Assembly: GCA_947367725.1 (NCBI GenBank)
Contig: CANBFZ010000022.1
Span: 1 to 12,221 of the forward strand
Origin: an uncultured Eubacterium sp.
GTDB taxonomy: Bacteria > Bacillota > Clostridia > Peptostreptococcales > Anaerovoracaceae
DNA length: 12,221 nt
Direction: 5' to 3'
Part shown: positions 1-5,536 of the stretch, piece by piece
How positions within the stretch are numbered: position 1 is the stretch's first letter
How the letters are laid out: every line of letters starts with the position of its first letter
Program-made: the position numbers and the translations under genes
Notes under the pieces: generated by a model
The model's input: only the letters and a program-made list of their open reading frames with translations
Database searches by the model: none
What the model was told of the DNA's origin: nothing

Positions 1-165
1 CGGGAGATCGAAAAGACGCTGGATACCCTGAATATGGCATTTGAAAAGCTGCTGGACAGCCTGTTCCAGGATACGGCGTGGGATGTGTCCTCGGATATCT
101 CCGTTTTGCATACCATGCTGGCCCAGGAAGGGCTGACGGAGGGGGACTTTAAGGAAGTACACTGA
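1..165 (+). CDS. XpaC-like protein, C-terminal end (partial)
   Basis: Only the last 54 codons are present, in frame 1, ending in TGA. The visible tail is hydrophilic and looks helical: an amphipathic stretch ending ...FEKLLDSLFQD, then a short acidic end (GLTEGDFKEVH). The tail alone is not diagnostic. The call rests mainly on context: in Bacillus and many Clostridia a 5-bromo-4-chloroindolyl phosphate hydrolysis (XpaC) family gene lies directly upstream of telA/yaaN, as this gene does, with 67 nt between them and no terminator in the gap. XpaC proteins are usually N-terminally membrane-anchored, but that part lies outside the window. The two genes are probably co-transcribed. An unrelated coiled-coil protein cannot be excluded. 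Confidence 0.5.
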   Translation, partial: REIEKTLDTLNMAFEKLLDSLFQDTAWDVSSDISVLHTMLAQEGLTEGDFKEVH

Positions 166-232
166 TATATACAGGCTGTCAATGCCTGCAAAGCGCAGAA
201 CAGCCTTAGAATAGACGAATCAGGAGGTTACT

Positions 233-1381
233 ATGGGAAATGAATTAGATGCATTTACGACAACACCGACACTGACGCTGGATCCCTTTGCGGATGAGAA
301 GGCGCCGGCCGCGCCTGTGATCACGGCGGAGCCGGAAAAGCCGATTTTCGATGAAAGTGTCCTGACGGCGGAGGAACGCCACGCAGTGGAGCAGTTTGCG
401 GAGAAGATCGATCTGACCAATTCGCAGATGATCCTGCAGTACGGCGCGGGGACACAGAAGAAGATGGCGGATTTTTCGGAGAGCGCCCTGGAAAATGTCA
501 AGACCAAGGATCTGGGAGAGGTGGGCGAGCTGCTTACAGGCGTAGTGAAGGAGCTGCGGAGCTTTGACGAAGAGGAAGAAAAAGGCTTTCTGGGGATTTT
601 CAAAAAGCCTGCCAATAAGATTAGCGCCATGAAGGCAAAGTACAACAAGGCGGAGACCAACATCAATCATATCTGCAAAGTGCTGGAATCCCACCAGGTG
701 CAGCTTTTGAAGGATGTCGCCCTGCTGGACAAGATGTATGAGCTGAACCTGACCTATTTTAAAGAGCTGACCATGTACATCATGGCCGGAAAGAAAAAGC
801 TCCATGAGATCCAGACCGGACAGCTCCCGGCCCTCTTCCAGAAAGCGCAGACCAGCGGGCTGGCGGAGGATGCCCAGGCAGCGCGTGACCTTGATTCCAT
901 GTGCGGACGCTTTGAAAAAAAGCTGCATGATTTGGAGCTGACCAGAATGATTTCCATTCAAACTGCCCCGCAGATTAGAATGGTGCAGGGCAGTGACACG
1001 GTGATGACGGAAAAGATTCAGTCTACACTGGTGAACACCATTCCCCTTTGGAAAAGTCAGATGGTGCTGGCGCTCGGCGTTGCCCATTCGGCGCAGGCGG
1101 CAAAGGCGCAGCGAGAGGTGACAGATATGACGAATCAGCTGCTGCAGAAGAATGCGGAGACGCTGAAAATGGCATCTGTAGAGACAGCAAAGGAGTCAGA
1201 GCGGGGCATTGTAGATATGGAGACGCTGAAAGCCACCAACCAGTCGCTGATTTCCACCCTGGACGAGGTCATGAACATGCAGGAAGAAGGCCGCCGCAAG
1301 CGCAGAGAGGCTGAAGCAGAAATCGTCAGACTGGAGTCAGAGCTGAAGGACAAGATGCTGCAGATCAGCAGTCAGAGATAA
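233..1381 (+). CDS. telA: TelA/YaaN-family toxic anion resistance protein
   Basis: This 382-residue soluble protein has the length and composition of the TelA/YaaN (toxic anion resistance, tellurite resistance) family. A low-complexity acidic N-terminus (about residues 1-40) is followed by a long, charged, mostly helical body with no membrane segment or signal peptide. The C-terminal third (about 300-382) is strongly coiled-coil-like, rich in E, K, R and Q. Family members have been linked to tellurite and cell-envelope antimicrobial tolerance, but the molecular activity is not well defined and housekeeping copies are common, so the resistance name should be read loosely. The ATG start is supported by AGGAGG at 222-227. 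The gene follows the XpaC-like gene with 67 nt between them and ends just before a hairpin terminator, suggesting it closes an xpaC-telA unit. Confidence 0.85.
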   Translation: MGNELDAFTTTPTLTLDPFADEKAPAAPVITAEPEKPIFDESVLTAEERHAVEQFAEKIDLTNSQMILQYGAGTQKKMADFSESALENVKTKDLGEVGELLTGVVKELRSFDEEEEKGFLGIFKKPANKISAMKAKYNKAETNINHICKVLESHQVQLLKDVALLDKMYELNLTYFKELTMYIMAGKKKLHEIQTGQLPALFQKAQTSGLAEDAQAARDLDSMCGRFEKKLHDLELTRMISIQTAPQIRMVQGSDTVMTEKIQSTLVNTIPLWKSQMVLALGVAHSAQAAKAQREVTDMTNQLLQKNAETLKMASVETAKESERGIVDMETLKATNQSLISTLDEVMNMQEEGRRKRREAEAEIVRLESELKDKMLQISSQR

Positions 1382-1397
1382 AAGGCGGGCGCTATTG

Positions 1398-1428
1398 AAA
1401 CGGATGTCGATCAGGTGACATCCGTTTT
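1398..1428 (+). terminator. Hairpin terminator after telA
   Basis: A perfect 11-bp inverted repeat (AAACGGATGTC at 1398-1408 and GACATCCGTTT at 1417-1427) encloses an 8-nt loop, 16 nt after the telA stop codon. The trailing U-run is short (TTTT, partly inside the stem), so termination may be moderate. Position and perfect stem support a Rho-independent terminator separating telA from the pucR-type gene. Confidence 0.75.
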
Positions 1429-1445
1429 ATGTTAGGCATTTTCTA

Positions 1446-1473
1446 TTGAAAAAAATCTCTGCGCAGCTATAAT
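1446..1473 (+). promoter_or_regulatory. Sigma-A type promoter of the pucR-type gene
   Basis: TTGAAA (1446-1451) and a consensus TATAAT (1468-1473) are separated by 16 nt, about 50 nt before the chosen start codon. No copy of the TTGTAR-N3-YTACAA palindrome found at the target genes is seen here, so the regulator gene appears to be constitutively expressed or controlled by other means. Confidence 0.6.
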
Positions 1474-1522
1474 AATAGTACAAACCGTGGGCAGGAAAAG
1501 AAAAGCCGGAAGGAGAAGGAAA

Positions 1523-2680
1523 ATGAATATAGAATTCGGAACGCTTTTAAAAGATAAACTTTTTGCGCATAGCCGTGTGCTGGCAGGCGAAGCAGGTCTT
1601 TGCAGGAGAGTGAAGCGGATCTCCGTCTTTGACTGCCCCTGCGTACCGGATATTTTGGAGCGAAAAATTCTCTGCGAGGGAGATTTGTTTATCACTTGCT
1701 TAGAGCAGTTTCGCAATGAACCGGATGATCGGGAGCTGCGATTTTACCTGGAATGTCAAATCCACTCCGGGGCTACAGGGCTTTTAGTCATCACAGGCGA
1801 TCGGCTGGAACTTCTGACGCCGTCGCTTTTGAAGCTGTGTGATGAAAATCACTTTCCGGTGGTGCTCATACCGGAAGAGTATCCATATACGGTGCTCATT
1901 GATACCGTGCATAGCTATATCACCTTTGATACGTATAACACCATAAATAAACTTCGTCTGGACAAAATCATGTATGAAAATTTAAGCGATGCTGCGCGCA
2001 GTGAGGTGCTTTACAGCATTAAACCTACGGTAAAGCAGTACGTCAGAGCGATTTTTATACAGGGAGACTTCAATTCCGATATTGCGCAGCTGGAACTGCA
2101 GAATTATTATTTGAACAGAGAAAACGATATTTTTGTCAGAACCGAGCGGGGTATGATTATTTTGCTCAGCGAGGAAAATAAGGACAAAGTATCGTCAAGC
2201 CTTGAGGCGTGTCTTGTCAGAATCAAAGAATTTCTTGATAATCCTGTTATCGGCTACAGCAGGATTTTTCCGAGAAAAGATTGCGGCAAGGCGCTGGAAG
2301 AGGCAAGGCTTGCGCTGGAAACAGCCAAGGCAATGAATATGACCATTCGAACTTATGATGCGCTTTCATCCATTCAGCTTTTGACGACAATCAAGGATAC
2401 CCAGGAAGCGGAGGATTATTATGACGCGTACTTGACCGCATTACGGGAGAAAATAACAGAGGAAAATCTTCCCGAGATGATTTTGACCATAGAAAACTAT
2501 GTGGCGAATTCCGGCGATTTTAAACGAACAGCAGAAATGATGAACCAGCATGTGAATACCATACGATATCGGGTGAACCGTGTGAAAAGTGCGCTAAATA
2601 TGGAAAACGACACCATTAAATTCAATGAAACCATTGCAATTGCAGTCAAACTGCGCATTTTATTGAACCGTATAATCTGA
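1523..2680 (+). CDS. PucR/CdaR-family transcriptional regulator
   Basis: A 385-residue regulator with the three-part PucR layout. The N-terminal purine-catabolism-regulator-like sensor domain spans about residues 5-125. A degenerate GGDEF-like middle domain follows at about 165-290 (GYSRIFP and the KALEEARLALETAK helix are typical). The C-terminal PucR helix-turn-helix spans about 315-385, recognisable by FKRTAEMMNQHVNTIRYRVNRV. PucR proteins usually activate nitrogen-compound catabolic genes in response to a metabolite. The ATG at 1523 is preferred over an in-frame GTG at 1487 because AGGAG lies at 1511-1515 with 7-nt spacing, while the GTG would only add a basic 12-residue tail. The gene sits 101 nt upstream of the NCS1 permease, which carries a palindromic putative operator starting one base after this gene's stop codon. 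I infer it controls the permease and the 4326-6943 enzymes. Effector unknown. Confidence 0.9.
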   Translation: MNIEFGTLLKDKLFAHSRVLAGEAGLCRRVKRISVFDCPCVPDILERKILCEGDLFITCLEQFRNEPDDRELRFYLECQIHSGATGLLVITGDRLELLTPSLLKLCDENHFPVVLIPEEYPYTVLIDTVHSYITFDTYNTINKLRLDKIMYENLSDAARSEVLYSIKPTVKQYVRAIFIQGDFNSDIAQLELQNYYLNRENDIFVRTERGMIILLSEENKDKVSSSLEACLVRIKEFLDNPVIGYSRIFPRKDCGKALEEARLALETAKAMNMTIRTYDALSSIQLLTTIKDTQEAEDYYDAYLTALREKITEENLPEMILTIENYVANSGDFKRTAEMMNQHVNTIRYRVNRVKSALNMENDTIKFNETIAIAVKLRILLNRII

Positions 2681-2681
2681 G

Positions 2682-2696
2682 TTGTAATTATTACAA
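2682..2696. promoter_or_regulatory. Putative PucR operator upstream of the permease
   Basis: A perfect 15-bp palindrome, TTGTAA-TTA-TTACAA, is followed by a run of A. A second palindrome of the same form (TTGTAG-TCG-CTACAA) lies between the divergent M29-like and M20 genes at 5452-5466. Its 3' edge is 53 nt before the -10 box of the permease promoter, centring it near -73, a position typical of an upstream activator. That PucR binds it is inference from adjacency. Confidence 0.6.
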
Positions 2697-2726
2697 AAAA
2701 ATCCTGTCACAATTAAAACCAGGACA

Positions 2727-2755
2727 AAGAAAACTGAATTAATTTTCTGTAAAAT
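2727..2755 (+). promoter_or_regulatory. Activator-dependent-looking permease promoter
   Basis: The -10 box is TAAAAT (2750-2755). At the 17-nt spacing the -35 position holds AAGAAA (2727-2732), far from TTGACA, as expected for a promoter needing an activator. The M29-like gene's promoter has the same AAGAAA at the same spacing. The predicted transcript would start near 2762, about 20 nt before the start codon. Confidence 0.5.
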
Positions 2756-2781
2756 TTAGAAAAAACCAAGGAGGTTTTCTT

Positions 2782-4077
2782 ATGAGTGACAAGAAAAAGA
2801 AAAACACCATGGAAACGACTACGCTGACCAAAGTTCCCATGGAAGAAAGAAAAAGCTGGATATCTGTTGCATTTATGCAGGCAGGGATCATGATTTGTGT
2901 ACCGAGCTTGCTCCTGGGCGGTATGCTGGCAGGTGCAATGCCAATGCACCTTGCAATTATTTCCGGTATTGTCGGTTATATCATCGTCATTATACTATTT
3001 AGTCTTATGGGCATTATCGGAAGTGACTTAGGGGTGCCTACCTGCATGACTACCTTAGGCGGATTTGGAAAAAAGGGGTCCCGCTTTATCATCAGCACCC
3101 TGATTTTCATTTCTATGATTGGCTGGTTTGCAGTGCAGAATGACGTATGCGGAAATGCATTTTCCAACCTGATGACGGAATTTTTCGGTCTCAATGTGCC
3201 GGTCTGGCTGTCGTCTACTGTGTGGGGTGTTATCATGCTGGTTACTGCAGTATACGGAATCAATGCGCTGGACAAGCTGAATAAGATTGCAGTACCTGCC
3301 CTTTTTGTGATTACCATTGTAGGCACCATTATGGCAGTTAACAAGTATGGCAGCGGAGGGCTTAGCGTTGATCCACCTGAGACTACTATGTCCTTTGTAG
3401 ACGGCATCGTTCTGACTGTCAGCTTTATGGCAGCAGGATGTCTGGCTGCTTCGGATATTACCCGTTACCAGGCAACGCGCAAAGATACCATTCTTTCCAG
3501 TTCGATTGGTGTTGCGCCGGCAGGGATTTTGATGATCGTACTGGGCGCGATTATGACAAAGGTTGCACAGCAGTATGATATCACTATCGTATTTTGTGAA
3601 ATTGGAATTCCTGTTCTTGGCATGCTGGTGCTCATCGCAGCAACTTGGACGACCAACACCACCAACGCTTACTCCGGAGGCATCAACGCAGTTATGATGT
3701 TCAACCTGAAGGACAAAAGCCGGGCTGCAGCAACGATGATTTCCGGCGTAATCGGAACGGTCTGTGCACTGCTAGGCTTTGCTGCACATTTTGAAAGCTT
3801 TCTCTATGTGCTGGGAGATTTGATGCTGCCGACCATGGGCGTAATTCTGGCGGATTATTGGATTGTAAATCAAGCGAAACCGGAGAACTTTAAAACGACG
3901 GATGGATTTAACTGGCTTGGAATCCTATCCTGGCTGGCAGGCTATGCAGTCATTCAGTTCATTCCTTACGGTGTACCGTTTGCACAGGGGATTATTGCGG
4001 CAGGACTTTTATATGTCATTTTGGCGAAGACGGTGGGAAGACCGCAGGATAAAGGCGACGCAGAAGAGCTGGCATAA
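2782..4077 (+). CDS. NCS1-family (cytosine permease-like) transporter
   Basis: A 431-residue integral membrane protein with about twelve hydrophobic segments: roughly residues 28-50, 54-80, 95-118, 128-152, 164-182, 205-226, 238-260, 266-292, 310-332, 338-358, 374-392 and 398-420. The short charged N-terminus, the WFAVQND segment in the third helix and the ADYWIV motif near the tenth helix are typical of NCS1 nucleobase:cation symporters of the CodB type. The family moves cytosine, purines, allantoin, hydantoins or vitamins with H+ or Na+, so the exact substrate cannot be read from sequence. AAGGAGG (2768-2774) lies 7 nt before the ATG. It follows the PucR-type gene and carries a shared palindromic operator. 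No cytosine deaminase gene is adjacent, which argues against a simple codBA system. A strong terminator follows. Confidence 0.88.
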   Translation: MSDKKKKNTMETTTLTKVPMEERKSWISVAFMQAGIMICVPSLLLGGMLAGAMPMHLAIISGIVGYIIVIILFSLMGIIGSDLGVPTCMTTLGGFGKKGSRFIISTLIFISMIGWFAVQNDVCGNAFSNLMTEFFGLNVPVWLSSTVWGVIMLVTAVYGINALDKLNKIAVPALFVITIVGTIMAVNKYGSGGLSVDPPETTMSFVDGIVLTVSFMAAGCLAASDITRYQATRKDTILSSSIGVAPAGILMIVLGAIMTKVAQQYDITIVFCEIGIPVLGMLVLIAATWTTNTTNAYSGGINAVMMFNLKDKSRAAATMISGVIGTVCALLGFAAHFESFLYVLGDLMLPTMGVILADYWIVNQAKPENFKTTDGFNWLGILSWLAGYAVIQFIPYGVPFAQGIIAAGLLYVILAKTVGRPQDKGDAEELA

Positions 4078-4100
4078 TACATAATCTCTATCTAAAATGA

Positions 4101-4147
4101 AAAGCCCCTGCACTTGGAATGGGATTTCCGGGTGCAGGGGTTCTTTG
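4101..4147 (+). terminator. Rho-independent terminator after the permease gene
   Basis: A GC-rich 9-bp stem (CCCCTGCAC at 4105-4113 with GTGCAGGGG at 4132-4140) can extend through an inner GGAA/TTCC pairing. TTCTTT follows. Upstream A-rich sequence on the other side may make it work weakly in both directions between these convergent genes. Confidence 0.85.
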
Positions 4148-4177
4148 TGTGCTTTTGAAAGCCTATGAGGAAGAGGC

Positions 4178-4217
4178 GTTGTGCAAGATGGTCGCGTCAT
4201 CGTTCATTTTGCACAAC
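4178..4217. repeat. Long hairpin in the convergent intergenic region
   Basis: GTTGTGCAA (4178-4186) and TTGCACAAC (4209-4217) form a perfect 9-bp inverted repeat. With one G-U pair and a further ATG/CAT match the RNA stem reaches 13 bp around a 14-nt loop (4191-4204). No U-run follows, so it is not a standard terminator. A smaller hairpin (TGGTGG 4227-4232 / CCACCA 4243-4248) lies next to it. The 248-base gap between stop codons (4078-4325) holds no credible gene; it contains four hairpins in all, counting the two terminators. Confidence 0.5.
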
Positions 4218-4275
4218 TTCCATCATTGGTGGATTTACACAACCACCAGATTGATTTTCGATATTTCTTATGTAA

Positions 4276-4315
4276 TAAAAATGCCTGCATGTACGATTTC
4301 GCACAGACAGGCATT
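4276..4315 (-). terminator. Terminator after the M29-like gene (reverse strand)
   Basis: On the reverse strand AATGCCTG and CAGGCATT pair perfectly (forward positions 4308-4315 and 4280-4287), followed by TTTTATT. It lies 10 nt beyond the stop codon of the reverse-strand gene, as expected of a Rho-independent terminator. Confidence 0.75.
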
Positions 4316-4325
4316 CATGCATACG

Positions 4326-5357
4326 TTATACGGTCGGATCCAGTTTCTTTAATTCTTCATCAACGATAACGCCGTTTTCCATGATCAGTTTGCCATCAAA
4401 ATAGATGGTGGAATTGAGACAGATGCCGTCAGTGTGAGACGCGGCAGGCTGTCCGATTGGAGGCGCTTCGATGGCGCTGACATAGCCGATCCCCCATTCT
4501 GTGCAACCCCAAACTCTTTCGTCTTCAACTACATTGCCGGTCAGCTTTGCGCCAGGGTTAAATCCGTAAGCGATATGCGCCATTTTCAGCATCCCTTCGT
4601 CATCAAAGCCTTTGAGAAATTTTTCGTATTCGGCTGCTTCGCGACCGCCTTCGAATTTCACGATAACGCCATTTTCTACAGTCAATTCAACCGGCTGGGA
4701 AGGAACGTGACCGAAAGGTGGTGTGATCGTACCGTCGAACACGATTTTGCCGTTGATGGTGCCGAATTTAGGGATGACGTTGAGCTGTCCCGGACACATG
4801 TGGAATCCAGGCACATCGGCTTTACCACAGTCTACCGCTACGGTGTGAGCAGGATCAAGCACAAAGCTTACATCGGTGCCTGCAGGTGTCGTAACGCGCA
4901 TTTCTTTTACCTGTCTCTGGCGAGTACCAAAGGCTTCCATAAACGTTTTCAGTTGTGCGGTATTGATGTTGCCGATGGTTCTGATCAGAAGTTCCGGAGA
5001 GAAGTCGACCAGGCACATGTATCTGAGTTTTTTGTTCTGATCCATGGCAATTTCAAACGGTGTGGAATATAACAGCCACTGTTCGTTGAATTCGATCCAT
5101 ACGTCGGTTTCAGATAAAGCAGCGGTCAGAACCTTTACTGGAATATCAGGATCGGCAGCCTTGCCGACGCCGTTTGGTGTGGCGATGGTGATAACGGCAG
5201 GAAATCCGCCTGCGCTGTGTACTGCAGCGGCAACTGCCTGAATCAGTACGGGATTGGATTTTGTATCGGCTGTAATTACAACCGTTTCCTTTTCTTTTAC
5301 GCCAAAGACCTCGCGGATCAGCTTATCAGCAGCTTTTTGCAATTCAAATTCTAACAT
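4326..5357 (-). CDS. M29 aminopeptidase / NicX-like metalloenzyme
   Basis: The 343-residue cytosolic protein belongs to the COG2309-type group, which joins M29 'leucyl aminopeptidases' with 2,5-dihydroxypyridine 5,6-dioxygenase (NicX). A Rossmann-like N-terminal half (about 1-170) is followed by a metal-site half. Candidate ligands are His261 (MAHIAYGFNPGAK), Glu287 (CTEWGIG) and the His308-x-Asp310 pair (SHTDG). From memory, NicX uses His265, His318 and Asp320, and true M29 peptidases end in a similar His-x-Asp pair with extra glutamates, so sequence alone does not separate the two activities. An O2-dependent dioxygenase would be odd in an anaerobe, favouring a hydrolase. The start at 5357 is chosen because AGGAGG (5365-5370) lies 7 nt away; the in-frame ATG 24 nt upstream has no such site. 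It is divergent from a dipeptidase gene and shares a palindromic operator with it. Confidence 0.8.
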   Translation of the reverse strand: MLEFELQKAADKLIREVFGVKEKETVVITADTKSNPVLIQAVAAAVHSAGGFPAVITIATPNGVGKAADPDIPVKVLTAALSETDVWIEFNEQWLLYSTPFEIAMDQNKKLRYMCLVDFSPELLIRTIGNINTAQLKTFMEAFGTRQRQVKEMRVTTPAGTDVSFVLDPAHTVAVDCGKADVPGFHMCPGQLNVIPKFGTINGKIVFDGTITPPFGHVPSQPVELTVENGVIVKFEGGREAAEYEKFLKGFDDEGMLKMAHIAYGFNPGAKLTGNVVEDERVWGCTEWGIGYVSAIEAPPIGQPAASHTDGICLNSTIYFDGKLIMENGVIVDEELKKLDPTV

Positions 5358-5392
5358 GATGTGTCCTCCTTTTTGACTCATAATCTGGTCTC

Positions 5393-5421
5393 ATTATAAC
5401 GGGGCGCGTGTTCTGTTTCTT
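5393..5421 (-). promoter_or_regulatory. Reverse-strand promoter of the M29-like gene
   Basis: Read on the reverse strand, a consensus TATAAT lies at 5393-5398. The -35 position at 17-nt spacing is AAGAAA (5416-5421), identical to that of the permease promoter. The palindrome at 5452-5466 lies exactly 53 nt upstream of the -10 box, again as at the permease. The transcript would start near 5386, 29 nt before the ATG. Confidence 0.6.
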
Positions 5422-5451
5422 TAGAATCATTTTAAATTGCGCCGTCTTTTT

Positions 5452-5466
5452 TTGTAGTCGCTACAA
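5452..5466. promoter_or_regulatory. Putative PucR operator between divergent genes
   Basis: A perfect palindrome, TTGTAG-TCG-CTACAA, has the same form and length as the one before the permease. Towards the M29-like gene it is centred near -73. Towards the dipeptidase gene it is centred near -42 and abuts the -35 position, the classical place for an activator touching RNA polymerase. One site could therefore serve both genes. Confidence 0.6.
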
Positions 5467-5494
5467 CGAAAAGGCTACGGCGATTTTATATAAT
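5466..5494 (+). promoter_or_regulatory. Dipeptidase promoter with operator at the -35
   Basis: TATAAT occurs at 5489-5494. The 17-nt-spaced -35 position (ACGAAA, 5466-5471) does not match consensus and touches the palindrome at 5452-5466. This is typical of a promoter rescued by an activator bound near -42. The predicted start is near 5501, about 36 nt before the gene. Confidence 0.5.
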
Positions 5495-5536
5495 GACAGT
5501 AATGAAAATTGCAGACGTATGACGAGGAGGATTGTG

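Noticed and set aside
245..1087. Long reverse-strand open frame (280 codons) opposite telA
   Set aside because: It is antisense to a clearly conserved-looking helical protein, has no SD, and its translation is low in plausible domain structure; it is a codon-bias shadow.
1487..1522. GTG start giving a 12-residue basic extension of the PucR-type protein
   Set aside because: The extension codes the purine-rich SD region itself; the ATG at 1523 has a well-spaced AGGAG.
2782..4077. Naming the permease codB
   Set aside because: No cytosine deaminase is adjacent and NCS1 substrates are diverse; family-level naming is all the sequence supports.
4119..4369. Small overlapping forward frames (77 and 62 codons) in the convergent gap
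   Set aside because: They begin inside a terminator, lack SD sites, run through hairpins and into the M29-like gene antisense, and have no recognisable composition.
5408..5536. 43-codon N-terminal extension of the dipeptidase
   Set aside because: It would run through the operator and TATAAT box, and the extra residues do not resemble an M20 N-terminus; the ATG at 5537 has GAGGAGG.
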